Positions 1-9,334 of a stretch of DNA of 64,000 nt are shown in pieces; position 1 is the stretch's first letter, and the number at the start of each line of letters is the position of its first letter. The notes beneath the pieces are model-generated. The model was not told the DNA's origin and searched no databases. It saw nothing but the letters and a program-made list of their open reading frames with translations. Source of the stretch: Nitrobacter hamburgensis X14 (GTDB lineage Bacteria; Pseudomonadota; Alphaproteobacteria; Rhizobiales; Xanthobacteraceae); the NCBI RefSeq assembly GCF_000013885.1, contig NC_007961.1, positions 57,409-121,408 of the forward strand, given 5' to 3'. A program made the position numbers and the translations under genes.

Positions 1-575
1 GCGCAATTCGTATTATTTCTTGAGCTATACCCTCAGGCGAAAGAACAAAATCTATACACCCGCTGGCTATTGCGCTCTGGGGCATATCCGGCTGCCCGGC
101 TGTTTCGAGCTTCTGCGCGATCGTAATTCCCCCCACTTCTTTTATGCCGCACAGCGCCGCTGCCCCATCGCCATCATAGCCAGAGACGATGACAGCAATG
201 ATTTTTCCGTCCCAGTACTGGGTTAACGAGCGCAGAAAAACAGTAATAACTGTCGGGCCATCCCCGAGGTTTTGATATCGGCTTTAGACGAAACTCTCCA
301 TCAAGAACGTGCAGATCACGTTGTTCTGGTATGATGAACACGCGGTTGGGCTGGATGAGCAATCTTTCCGTAATCAGTTCAACCGGCATCTCCGTGTAAC
401 GTGGAAGAATCTCGTGGAGCAACGTAGCTACCGTTCTCAGGTGATTAACGATGACGATAGCAACGCCCATATCGGCCTGCAGATGTCGAAGTAACCGGGT
501 ATAGGCGTCGAGGCCACCGGCCGAGCCGCCGACGCAAACGACAGGAAAATCTCGAGCAGCACTCGCGGCCTTCAT
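1..575 (-). pseudogene. CheB-type methylesterase, frameshifted and cut by the window edge
   Basis: The start at 575 opens a CheB-like protein (VVCVGGSAGGLDAY, with the Ser of the nucleophile motif; VNHLRT with the catalytic His position). The frame runs normally to KPISKPRGWP, then becomes nonsense (SYYCFSALVNPV). Shifting frame near 255-265 restores VITVFLRSLTQYWDGK, then IIAVIVSGYDGDGAAALCG with the catalytic Asp, and continues to base 1. So the gene is whole in content but carries one frameshift, and its end lies outside the window. Its ATG overlaps the TGA of the upstream kinase gene by 4 bases, which suggests translational coupling. A sequencing error cannot be excluded. Confidence 0.8.
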
Positions 576-3500
576 AGGTAATCGCTCTGCTCGGGTTTTT
601 TAATCCCAACGTCGAAAAGCGGTGCCGATCCACTTTCGCCATTTTTCATTCCCTCTTTATCCGGCATCGCCCGCTGAACTTGGCTGGCTGGCATATCGAG
701 CGTCCAGCGGAAGCCTTCCGGGGCGAGATCTATCCCAACTGTGGCATGGAGCGAGCTGGTCACCATCTGGTCAATGACAAATCGACCGAAACCTCTGCGC
801 TTGGCCGGCTTAACGGTCGGACCACCACGCTCTCGCCACTCCAGTCGAAAGCCTTCAGGAATCTTATCTCCCCCGGTAAATTTCCACTGAAGCAAGATTC
901 TGCCGCCGGGCACCGATAATGCGCCGTACTTCGACGCGTTGGTCGCCAACTCATGTAGCGCCAGACCAAGGGTCTGCACGGCCTCGGTTGCCACGAATAC
1001 GGCAAGCCCATCGATTTCGAGACGAGCCTGATCCGTTCCAATGAAAGGCGCGAGCTGGGTACGCACCAGCCTCTCCAAGGATACACTTTGCCAATTCTGG
1101 CCGATAAGCAGGGTATTGGACTCCGAAAGCCCCTGTATCCTCGCTCCGAATTGGACCTCAAAGTCTGCAAAATTCGCGCTATGCTTGGCGGTCTGACGCG
1201 CCATCGCCTGAATCACTCTGAACAGATTGTTGGTGCGGTGCTGCAATTCCTTCATCAACACCCTTAGTTGATCGTCCTGTGCTTTTCGCTCAGTAATATC
1301 GGTGAAGGTGATTACCACGCCTGTAATGACGTTCTTGACCGTGCGGTATGGGCGTATCCGCATAATAAACGTCGCGCTCTCATCCTTTAGGTCCAGTTCC
1401 TGTTCGACGACCGCAAGCGTGCGTTGGACTTTCCTCACATCCTCGCGCAGCTTGTCATAAGCCAGCAACGTAACAATGTCGGTTATGGCGCGGCCACGAT
1501 CGCAATCATGGAGTGCAAACAGCTCCATCGCGGCCGGTGTGAAATTCTTAATGTGTAGGTTATCGTCGAGGAAGATGGTCGCGATCTGGGTGCTGTCGAG
1601 AAGGTTCTGGAGATCATTGTTCACTCCATTCAGCTGATCGTTCTTGCTCTGCATCTCACTGTTGACGGTCTGAAGTTCCTCGTTGACCGACTGCATCTCT
1701 TCTTTGGCAGTTTCAAGCTCTTCATTCGACGATTGCAATTCCTCGTTGACGGACTGGTATTCCTCCGTCACTGACTTCATGTTCTCGATGTGGGTTTCCA
1801 GTTCGTTGCTGGCGGCCTTGTATCGGGCCTGCCAACTCCGCAATTCCTGCTGATGTGATGCTGCATCGAGATCGCTAACCGCCGGTGCGGTCTTCCCCGC
1901 TTCACCGCCGTTCGTAAGGGGGCCGCGTTCGCGAAAGGCAACAATGAAAAATGCCGGTGATCGTGCAATCTCAACGATGGGCTCGACAATCAACTGAACC
2001 GAGTACCAGCGTCCATCAATGGTTGCGGCCACAGTCTCATCGACAACGGTCTGGTGGGTCGCGAAGGATGTGTCCACCGCATTTCGAACCTGCGAACGCA
2101 GCGCCTTTGCCAGAATGCCGAACAGATTTAAGGTGGCCGTTCCCGGCGATGGCTCAAGATAACGGCCCGTTTCCGCTCCCGAGAAACGCAGAACTTCGCA
2201 ATGTCTGTCGATCACAAAATATGCAGGCGCATATTTATCCATGGCGCGCCGCGCGCTCTGGTCGATGCCATCCTCTGCGTGAACCTCCGCAGACCACGTT
2301 GGTTCAACCGCTCGCAACGATGATGCAGTTTGAACCACGGGAAGCGTGGCCCTGACGCCATCCTGGCGCTGCAAAATGCGATGTTTTTTGTCGATAATGG
2401 TGAAGAGCTTGATCTCGCGACTGACACTTTCTGAAGGACCCAGGAACAGGTAGCCGCCCGGATTGAGCCCGTAGTGAAAAGTCTGCATGACGCGATGCTG
2501 AAATTCGTTGTCCATGTAAATCAGCACATTGCGGCAGGACACCAGATCGAGTTTGGAAAATGGTGGATCCTTGATGATGCTGTGCTGGGAGAACACGCAC
2601 ATCTCGCGTATCGTCGCGACCGGGCAATAGTGTTCCCTCTCCCTCACGAACCAGCGCCCCAGGCGCTCAGGAGACACACCGTCGGTCTTGCGGTAGCGCG
2701 CGGCGCGGGCGAAGGCGACAGCCTTGCCGTCGATATCGGTGCCAAAGATCGTGACCGAAGGCTCGACGTTGAGTTCGGCCATGGCCTCCTTCAACACGAT
2801 GGCGATGGAATAAACCTCCTCTCCGGTGGCACATCCTGCAACCCAAACACGGATCGTATCGTCCGGTTGTTTGGCAGCAAGCAAGGACGGCAAAATTGCC
2901 GTCTTCAAAGCCTCGAAGGCCGACTCATCGCGAAAAAACTGGGTCACGCCGATGAGAAGTTCACGAAACAGCGCGTCGGCTTCGGGAGGCTCCCGCCTTA
3001 GACGCTCCACGTAGGCGGGGACGGCTTCGATCTGGAGCACCTGCATTCGGCGTTGAACGCGCCGGATTATGGTATTTTGCTTGTAGCCACTGAAGTCATG
3101 CTTGAGACGTTTGCGCAGCAGCGACGTAATCGTTGTCAGACTCTCCCTGACGTCATCACGGACGCCCTCCGAATCTTTCTGCTCTTCGACCTTGGTTAGA
3201 TGTGCTTGATGTTCGAGCCGCTTTGCAGGCAGGTTCTTGACCGGCGCCACGCAATCGACAAGCCCGGTGGCCACAGCGCTCCGGGGCATCCCGCTCATCG
3301 CCGTCTCGTTGAACTCCGCTTGAGCAAACGTGTATCCACCATTTTCCTTGATCGCCTTGACGCCCAAAGTGCCATCGCTACCGACGCCGGACAGAACCAC
3401 GGCGACAGCACATTCCTGCTGATTTTCAGCGAGCGAAGTGAAAAACGTGTCGATTGGCCGCCGGTACTCGCGCGCCGGCGCGGGTGTCGAAACCCGTAAA

Positions 3501-3931
3501 AGGTCGCCTTCCATCGTCATCGTTGCGTTGGGCGGAATGACAAAGATGTGGTTTGCCGCGAGCGCGACACCATCCCGCGCTTCTTCGACCCGCATGGACG
3601 TGTGCGGCCTGAGCAATTCGACGAGAAGGCTCTTGTGGTTGGGGTCGAGATGCTGAACCAGCACAAAACTCATGCCAGTATCAGCCGGAACGCCTTCAAA
3701 GAAGCTCTTAAACGCGTCCAGCCCTCCGGCGGAAGCCCCGATGCCAACGACCAGCGAGGGTGGACGTCGTTTAGTGGCAATCACACCGGATTGATCCGGG
3801 GTTGGTTGTTTGCCCTCGACTTTCTCTCCGTGCAGTTCTTGAGGCAGCAATAGCTTACTCCCGGTGTGCAGGACGGATTTTTCTTCCGACCCTGTACCTC
3901 CGCCTGCGCGGCTCACACAACACTCACACAA
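572..3931 (-). CDS. CheB-CheR-PAS-HWE hybrid sensor histidine kinase
   Basis: This is a 1119-residue signalling protein. CheB methylesterase lies at about residues 60-240 (GIGASAGGLDAF, QHLDPNHKS, LSGVGSDGT supply Ser, His and Asp). CheR methyltransferase follows at about 265-520 (VWVAGCATGEEVYS, LVSCRNVLIYM). A coiled coil of repeated SVNEELQ/TVNSEMQ heptads lies at about 690-760, then a PAS domain (STQIATIFLDDNLHIKNF) at about 765-885, and an HWE-type kinase domain at the end (MKELQHRTNNLF, then EWRERGGPTV). The family senses an unknown signal through PAS and phosphorylates a response regulator. It probably forms an operon with the CheB-like gene that overlaps its stop by 4 bases. The start at 3931 is the longest choice; an internal start before the CheB domain is possible. 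Confidence 0.92.
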   Translation of the reverse strand: MCECCVSRAGGGTGSEEKSVLHTGSKLLLPQELHGEKVEGKQPTPDQSGVIATKRRPPSLVVGIGASAGGLDAFKSFFEGVPADTGMSFVLVQHLDPNHKSLLVELLRPHTSMRVEEARDGVALAANHIFVIPPNATMTMEGDLLRVSTPAPAREYRRPIDTFFTSLAENQQECAVAVVLSGVGSDGTLGVKAIKENGGYTFAQAEFNETAMSGMPRSAVATGLVDCVAPVKNLPAKRLEHQAHLTKVEEQKDSEGVRDDVRESLTTITSLLRKRLKHDFSGYKQNTIIRRVQRRMQVLQIEAVPAYVERLRREPPEADALFRELLIGVTQFFRDESAFEALKTAILPSLLAAKQPDDTIRVWVAGCATGEEVYSIAIVLKEAMAELNVEPSVTIFGTDIDGKAVAFARAARYRKTDGVSPERLGRWFVREREHYCPVATIREMCVFSQHSIIKDPPFSKLDLVSCRNVLIYMDNEFQHRVMQTFHYGLNPGGYLFLGPSESVSREIKLFTIIDKKHRILQRQDGVRATLPVVQTASSLRAVEPTWSAEVHAEDGIDQSARRAMDKYAPAYFVIDRHCEVLRFSGAETGRYLEPSPGTATLNLFGILAKALRSQVRNAVDTSFATHQTVVDETVAATIDGRWYSVQLIVEPIVEIARSPAFFIVAFRERGPLTNGGEAGKTAPAVSDLDAASHQQELRSWQARYKAASNELETHIENMKSVTEEYQSVNEELQSSNEELETAKEEMQSVNEELQTVNSEMQSKNDQLNGVNNDLQNLLDSTQIATIFLDDNLHIKNFTPAAMELFALHDCDRGRAITDIVTLLAYDKLREDVRKVQRTLAVVEQELDLKDESATFIMRIRPYRTVKNVITGVVITFTDITERKAQDDQLRVLMKELQHRTNNLFRVIQAMARQTAKHSANFADFEVQFGARIQGLSESNTLLIGQNWQSVSLERLVRTQLAPFIGTDQARLEIDGLAVFVATEAVQTLGLALHELATNASKYGALSVPGGRILLQWKFTGGDKIPEGFRLEWRERGGPTVKPAKRRGFGRFVIDQMVTSSLHATVGIDLAPEGFRWTLDMPASQVQRAMPDKEGMKNGESGSAPLFDVGIKKPEQSDYL

Positions 3932-4132
3932 TAAGTGTCGATATCAGGTTGTGTTCCCCGTCAGCACCATTGAGAATTGGGGGATTTTGTAACGCGACAA
4001 TCTTGATCGGAACACAGTGAGAATCCTTATTGCTTTGGTCGATCAACAAACTCCAGATACCAGCGGCAGGCGCGAGATGTTGATGACGCCAAGCCGGAGC
4101 AAGCCCTTCCGACGTCTTATGGAGGAAACTAT

Positions 4133-4204
4133 GCAGAAAGTTGAGGTCGTCAAGCGCTCCGATACAGCGAAGAAGTTCGTCGTGTTGCCGAAGCGATGGA
4201 TCGT
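4133..4204 (+). pseudogene. IS5-family transposase, left part of an interrupted copy
   Basis: The frame reads KVEVVKRSDTAKKFVVLPKR followed by WIV, a conserved C-terminal stretch of IS5-family DDE transposases, and then stops making sense at 4205. The missing continuation (VERTFAWLGRCRRLARDWE) is found 2 kb downstream at 6241. The part upstream of 4133 does not match the family, so the 5' end is also lost. The roughly 200 bases between the kinase start (3931) and this remnant hold no gene I recognise. Confidence 0.75.
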
Positions 4205-4209
4205 AGTCC

Positions 4210-4224
4210 GCCGTACAATATTGC
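4210..4224 (+). repeat. Left terminal inverted repeat of the recombinase element
   Basis: GCCGTACAATATTGC matches the complement of 6226-6240 at 13 of 15 positions. The right copy lies inside the reading frame that continues the recombinase past its stop codon. Confidence 0.6.
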
Positions 4225-4385
4225 CAAGTTTGGTTTCGAATGGTCGGTGTGCATCGAGCGTCCACGCCGTAGGCGATCGCTTGTTGAGGTGCGCCGTGGT
4301 CGGGATGCGAGTCGATTTGTCGCGGCCGAATCAGAGTCACCACAGGATTTAATGCGCCATCGACGGTCGAGCTGCGAGCCGGCCG

Positions 4386-4595
4386 ATGGAGGCGCACATG
4401 GTCCGGCGCATGGATAGCCCTGTGCTGCGCATGCACGTGTCGTTCGAAGCGACAAGAACCGGCCCCCAACTTCTGATCGAGGCCTACGCCCATCTTGTGC
4501 CGACGATACGGCGCACGAAGCAACGGCCGGTGCGTCGAGCGAACCCCTCATCGAAGGTGACGAAAGCGATGGCGAGATCGGGAGGTGAGCAATGA
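4386..4595 (+). CDS. Small hypothetical protein upstream of the serine recombinase
   Basis: This 69-residue frame (MHVSFEATRTGPQLLIEAYA in its middle) ends in ATGA, sharing four bases with the recombinase start. That overlap is the best evidence that it is translated. I recall similar short ORFs before recombinases of this kind in Bradyrhizobium, but cannot verify this here. The 5' end is uncertain and it may be a truncated remnant. No domain was recognised. Confidence 0.45.
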   Translation: MEAHMVRRMDSPVLRMHVSFEATRTGPQLLIEAYAHLVPTIRRTKQRPVRRANPSSKVTKAMARSGGEQ

Positions 4596-6022
4596 CCGAG
4601 ACACGATGCGCGCTCTATGCGAGGGTGTCGAGTGAGGCGCAGACGCGCGACAACACGATTGCCAGCCAGGTCGTTGCATTGCAGGAACGCATTGCGGCCG
4701 ACGGCTTCCTGCTTGAGCCAGATCACAGCTACGTGGATGATGGCTACAGCGGTTCGCTTCTGCTTCGTCCGGCGTTGGAACGGCTGAGGGATGCGGTTGC
4801 CGGTGGCCAAGTCGACCGCCTTTATGTTCATGCCCCCGATCGGCTCGCCCGCCGCTATGCTCATCAGGCGCTGCTGATCGACGAATTCCGTCGTGCCGGT
4901 GTGGAGATCGTATTCCTCAACCGCCCCATTGGTGGCACAGCCGAGGATGATCTATTGCTTCAAGTTCAGGGCGTGATCGCCGAATATGAACGGGCCAAGA
5001 TCCTCGAGCGTAGCCGGCGTGGTCGCCGTCACGCGGCATGCTCCGGCTCTGTCAGCGCGCTGACGGGCGCTCCCTTCGGTTACCGTTATGTGAGCCGCGA
5101 CCAGGGCGGCGGCTTGGCACGCTTCGAGGTGGTGGAGGCGGAGGCACACATCGTTCGTCTGATCTTCGCATGGGTCGGCCTGGATCGCATGAGCCTGCGG
5201 GAGGTATGCCGACGGCTGGAGCAGATCGGCTGCCGGACGCGGACAGGAACGACGCCTTGTTACGCCTCCACGATCCGCGGCATACTTGCCAATCCCGCCT
5301 ATGTCGGACGGGCCGCTTTCGGGCGAGCCCGCTACCTGCCGCCACGACCGCGGTTGCGGCCGATCCGCGGTCATTTGCAACCCTCGCCGCACGCTACCTC
5401 CCGCGTTGCCGTTCCGCCCGAAGAGTGGATCGAGATCCCTGTTTCCTCGCTCGTCGATCCGGCCGTATTCGAGGCGGTCCATGCTCAGTTTGAGGAGAAC
5501 CGGAAGCGCAAGCGCCAACGCACGCCGAGTTCGGACTGGTTGCTGCAGGGCCTCACGGTCTGCCGTCGTTGCGGCTACGCTTATTATGGCAAGCGCGCGC
5601 CTCGCGTCCACAAGTATGACCCGACGGACACGCTGCGCTACTATCGGTGTATCGGCACGGATGGTCATCGCTTCAGCGGCCATCGTGTTTGCGACAACCC
5701 GCAGGTGCGCGGCGATCACCTGGAAGAAGCGGTGTGGGATCAGGTCAAAGGTCTCCTGGAGGATCCGCACCGCGTGGCCGGGGAATATCGCCGCCGCCTC
5801 CTTGCGGCCCGTGACCAAGTCCGTGAACCGGAGGAGATCGTCCGCCTCGAACGACAAATGGCCACCTTGCGTCGCGGTATCGGCCGGCTGATCGACAGCT
5901 ATGCCGAAGGCATCATCGACAAGGCGGAATTCGAACCGCGTATCGCTGGTCTGAAACAACGCTTCTCACAGCTCCAGGAGCGGCACCAAGCGGCGGTCGA
6001 AGTGGCCGAATGCGAGCTCTGA
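4592..6022 (+). CDS. Large serine recombinase with zinc ribbon, ended early by an in-frame TGA
   Basis: The 476-residue product has an N-terminal resolvase domain (CALYARVSSEAQTRDNT, with the catalytic Ser in RVSS), a Recombinase domain at about 160-280 and a zinc-ribbon region (VCRRCGYAYYGK, then YYRCIGTDGHRFSGHRVC), followed by a coiled coil. It would cut and rejoin DNA at element ends. The frame continues after TGA (6020-6022) with sensible sequence (LLVSRLEDFSAKVKAGLARL, later MRQIIRTVVRRVEIDDAHVE) until about 6240 and formally to 6286, so about 75 C-terminal residues were lost to a nonsense mutation. Whether the shortened protein is active is unknown. Confidence 0.88.
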   Translation: MTETRCALYARVSSEAQTRDNTIASQVVALQERIAADGFLLEPDHSYVDDGYSGSLLLRPALERLRDAVAGGQVDRLYVHAPDRLARRYAHQALLIDEFRRAGVEIVFLNRPIGGTAEDDLLLQVQGVIAEYERAKILERSRRGRRHAACSGSVSALTGAPFGYRYVSRDQGGGLARFEVVEAEAHIVRLIFAWVGLDRMSLREVCRRLEQIGCRTRTGTTPCYASTIRGILANPAYVGRAAFGRARYLPPRPRLRPIRGHLQPSPHATSRVAVPPEEWIEIPVSSLVDPAVFEAVHAQFEENRKRKRQRTPSSDWLLQGLTVCRRCGYAYYGKRAPRVHKYDPTDTLRYYRCIGTDGHRFSGHRVCDNPQVRGDHLEEAVWDQVKGLLEDPHRVAGEYRRRLLAARDQVREPEEIVRLERQMATLRRGIGRLIDSYAEGIIDKAEFEPRIAGLKQRFSQLQERHQAAVEVAECEL

Positions 6023-6225
6023 CTCCTCGTCAGCCGTCTGGAAGACTTCTCAGCCAAGGTAAAAGCAGGGCTTGCCCGCCTTGATAGGATCGGCATGCGG
6101 CAGATCATTCGCACCGTGGTTCGCCGGGTCGAAATCGACGACGCGCACGTCGAGATCGTCTTCAGGGTTCCCCCACTCGAGGGCCCAACTGGCCCAAAAT
6201 CACCAAGCCAGGCGACCAGTTCCAC

Positions 6226-6240
6226 GCAACATTGTACAGC
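6226..6240 (-). repeat. Right terminal inverted repeat of the recombinase element
   Basis: The complement of this segment, GCTGTACAATGTTGC, pairs with 4210-4224. It is followed directly by GGATCGT and the resumed IS5 transposase frame. Confidence 0.6.
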
Positions 6241-6383
6241 GGATCGTCGAGCGCACATTCGCGTGGCTGGGACGATGCCGTAGGCTTGCCAGGGATTGGG
6301 AGAATTTCAATCAGAAAGCGCTCGCGTTCCTGCGTCTCGCGTCGATCCGCCTCATGCTGAGAAAGCTATGCAATCCCGCATAA
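6241..6383 (+). pseudogene. IS5-family transposase, right part of an interrupted copy
   Basis: The frame resumes as IVERTFAWLGRCRRLARDWE and ends at LMLRKLCNPA, the usual C-terminus of this IS5 subgroup. It is the direct continuation of the fragment ending at 4204. A short sequence resembling the IS end follows near 6390-6402. From there to 6629 (about 230 bases) I see no gene. Confidence 0.78.
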
Positions 6384-6629
6384 TGTTTCCGGATAGACTC
6401 TGAGAAATTATGGAGCCCCACTATAGCCGCGTTCCCTTGGCGGCCGATCTGATCGAGAACGCCGTCGATCGGTTTATGTTCCTGCGTAGTTTCCGAGATT
6501 GACGAACCTCATATATCAGACACTATCGTGACAAATTGCACATTCAGCGACTGGCCGCGCGGTCCGACGGAACGGCAGCGCCGACCCTTCTAGCTGGCGG
6601 CTTACTGAGCACTTGCACGGAAGTCATTC

Positions 6630-7905
6630 ATGGTCCTTGAAATCACCGTCGGACCGCCAAGGTTGGCGATCAACCAAGGTTATGGGGTCCTAATCACCGA
6701 CCCAGACGGTCAGATCCGCTGGCCAACGGACAAGGGCTTCTATCACTCCGATACCCGGGTCATCTCGTCATGGCAAATATTCGCCGACGGCACGCCATGG
6801 GAGCTCTTGAACAGCGGCAACATCGCCTACTACGCCAATCGTATTTTCCTCACCAATCCGACCATCCACACCCAAATCGGCGAAGTCCCGGAACATACCC
6901 TCGGTCTGTCGATCAGCCGTTCCATCGGCGTGGGATCCATGAGGATCTCGATCTGGTCAATCATGGCATGAGCAAGGTGCAGTTCAATCTCGAGATCGCG
7001 GTACGCAGCGATTTCGCCGACATCTTCGAAGTGAAGTCCGGCAATATCGTCAGGCGCGGCCGCATCACATCGGCATGGTCACAAGGCGCTACACGCCTCA
7101 CGATCGCCTATGTCAACAAGGACTTCGAGCGTCGGCTCACCGTCACCGCGCACAAGTGGGATTCAAAGCCGGTCTATGCCAACGGCCGGATCAGTTTCGA
7201 GCTTGAACTTAAGCCCGGCGAAGCGTGGCACTCGTGCCTGCTCTATGCGGTCGGAGACGGGAAAGCTGACGATCACGCGCCGGCTCACTGCATCGCTCAG
7301 ACGGGTGACGCTGGCGCGCACCGCAAGCTGAGCCAGTGGAAGGACGCGACGCTGAAGATCGAGACAAGCAATGAGGAGTTCTACCGCTTTTACCACCAGT
7401 CGCTGGAGGATATGGCCGCCTTGCGGCTTCCCATTGAGGGCACCGACCATTTGGAGTTCGTGCCGGCTGCCGGGGTTCCATGGTTCCTGGCTCTTTTCGG
7501 GCGCGACAGCCTCACCGTCTCGCTGCAGAACGCCATGGTGCACCCTCGTTTCGCCCGCGGCGCGCTGGAGGTGCTGAACCGCCACCAGGCTAAGAAGCGC
7601 GACGACTATCGCGACGCGGAGCCCGGCAAGATCATGCACGAACTGCGTCCGTGGAGAGTTGGCGCACTTTAAGCTTATTCCGCACACGCCCTATTACGGG
7701 ACAGCCGACGCCACCATTCTCTATTTAATCGTGCTGCACAACGCGTGGCGGTGCACCGCCGATCCCGATTTGCTGGCTCGGTACATGCCGGTCGCGGAAA
7801 AATGCCTGACCTGGATCGACAAGTACGGCGACCGGGACGGTGATGGCTTTCAGGAATATCAGACCCGATCCAAGGCCGGCGCCTACAACCAGGGTTGGAA
7901 GGATT
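6630..7905 (+). pseudogene. Glycogen-debranching (amylo-alpha-1,6-glucosidase) gene, frameshifted and truncated
   Basis: The N-terminal glycogen-debranching domain begins at 6630 (NQGYGVLITDPDGQIRWPTD, then WELLNSGNIAYYANR). A first frameshift near 6935 moves the coding to another frame (GIHEDLDLVNHGMSKVQFNL). The catalytic-domain start is visible (VPWFLALFGRDSLTVSLQ). A second frameshift near 7655 leads to HFKLIPHTPYYGTADATILY. After AYNQGWKDS, near 7905, family similarity stops, so roughly the last third is missing. The intact enzyme would trim branched glucans or related sugars in the cytoplasm. This copy cannot be functional. Confidence 0.85.
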
Positions 7906-8090
7906 CGCCCTTGCTGATCCTTGTCGAAAGTGATCTTGACGGGAATCCGCTGGACGATGCGGGTGAAGTTTCCGGTCGCGTTGTCGGGCGGCAGGAGTGC
8001 AAACTGAGCACCGCTGGCGGGCGACAGGCTATCGATGTGTCCGGTGAACTTCACACCCTGGACGCCATCGACGGATACCCACTTACGCGG
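7906..8090 (-). pseudogene. HlyD/EmrA-type efflux membrane-fusion protein fragment
   Basis: On the minus strand the frame reads DGVQGVKFTGHIDSLSPASG then AQFALLPPDNATGNFTRIVQ then RIPVKITFDKDQ, a highly characteristic stretch of the C-terminal part of EmrA/HlyD periplasmic adaptor proteins. Both ends are missing: one abuts the truncated debranching gene near 7905, the other abuts the 3' end of nhaA near 8090. Only about 60 residues remain, so this is debris from a recombination between unrelated genes. Confidence 0.75.
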
Positions 8091-9259
8091 TCATAACGCG
8101 GTTCGTGATGGAGCGAGGGCTAACACCAGAATGCCGACGACGCCTGCCATGGCCGATCCTATCAATACGCCTAACTTAACCTGATCTTGAAAGGCGATGA
8201 CCGTTGGGAACGCCAACAGTCCGATAAAAAGACTCATGGTGAACCCGATGCCGCACAGCAGGGCGACGCCGTAAATCTGCAGCCAGCTTGCATGGCCTGG
8301 TCGAGCGCCGAGCTTTAGGCGAACGGCCGCCCAAGTCGCCAGGAACACCCCTATCTGCTTGCCGAAAAACAACCAGCGGCGACGCCAAGCGTCACCGGAG
8401 CAGTAATGGTCGCCCAGTTCAATCCCGCAAAGGAAACGCCGGCATTTGCGAAGCCGAAGACTGGCATAATCAAATAAGACACGGGCCACTGGATCGCGTG
8501 CTCAAGCCTCAGTAACGACGGCAGCTGGCCCGTTGACGGCAGGCGTTTCAGTGGGACCGAAAATGCGAGGGCCACACCGGCGAGCGTTGCATGCACTCCT
8601 GATTTCAACATGAAGAACCAAAGAAACGCGCCCAATAGAAGATAGGGTGCCAAATTTGTCACGCCTCGATAGTTCAGCGTCATCAGGAGGCCAAACGTCG
8701 CGACGACGGCCGCGAGCCACATAGGCGCTAGATGATCGGTATAAAAGATTGCGATAATGCTGATAGCACCAAGGTCGTCCAAGATGGCAAGCGCAGTCAG
8801 AAAAACCTTCAATGAAGCCGGGATGCGTGAGCCCAATAGAGCCAATGCACCCAGCGCAAAGGCAATATCGGTTGCCGTTGGGATCGCCCAGCCGCGCAGC
8901 GTTTGAGCGCTGAATAGATTAAACGCCACGTAAGTAAGCGCTGGAGCGACCATGCCGCCGAGCGCTGCCATCGCGGGGAGCATTCGCCGCGGCCAAGTTG
9001 CGAGCTGGCCCTCGATGAACTCCCGCTTGATTTCCAGGCCCACCATCAAGAAGAACACTGCCATGAGCGCATCGTTGATCCACTCAAGCACGGTAAGGCC
9101 GACCGCATGGGATTGCAGCGTTGCAAAATAGACTGACGCCCAAGGCGAATTGGCTACAATCAGCGCGACGGTCGCTGTCGCCATTAAGGCGATTCCGCCG
9201 CCCGCTTCACTGGTCAGCAAGCGGCGGAATGTCGACTTCGGCTTAGATATTAATTGCAT
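8091..9259 (-). pseudogene. nhaA: NhaA Na+/H+ antiporter, one frameshift
   Basis: The gene encodes a NhaA antiporter, an inner-membrane protein that exchanges Na+ for protons. It begins MQLISKPKSTFRRLLTSEAG and contains the family motifs GLEIKREFIEGQL, PTATDIAFALGALALLG and ALAILDDLGAI with the paired transport aspartates. The frame breaks near 8375 (GVAAGCFSASR then stop) and continues one frame over as LFFGKQIGVFLATWAAVRLK to the stop at 8091, so a single indel separates it from a full-length protein. I prefer ATG 9259; a GTG at 9277 is in frame. It lies 75 bases downstream of the SulP gene on the same strand. Confidence 0.85.
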
Positions 9260-9334
9260 GCGTGAGATTGCCCCCACTCACGCGCGGCCTCAATGACTTT
9301 CGGCTATCATCCTGTGGCTTGGCTGACCCTGGCA

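Larger units (their letters stand above)
4205..6240. mobile_element. Serine-recombinase element inserted in an IS5 transposase gene
   Basis: About 2 kb separate two halves of one IS5 transposase reading frame. Near each edge is a matching inverted repeat: GCCGTACAATATTGC on the left (4210-4224) and, on the right (6226-6240), a sequence whose complement is GCTGTACAATGTTGC. The heptamer GGATCGT occurs at both outer borders (4198-4204 and 6241-6247), so the host gene is restored by deleting the insert and one heptamer. Cargo is a small upstream ORF and a large serine recombinase. Serine recombinases do not normally make 7-bp target duplications, so the heptamer may be shared core or chance. Confidence 0.65.

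Noticed and set aside
3924..4551. Overlapping minus-strand frames upstream of the kinase and recombinase
   Set aside because: They cross the border between IS5 remnant and recombinase element and show no family signature.
4198..6247. GGATCGT as a true 7-bp target duplication of the serine recombinase element
   Set aside because: Not accepted as proven: serine recombinases leave a 2-bp core, and five bases separate the left heptamer from the inverted repeat.
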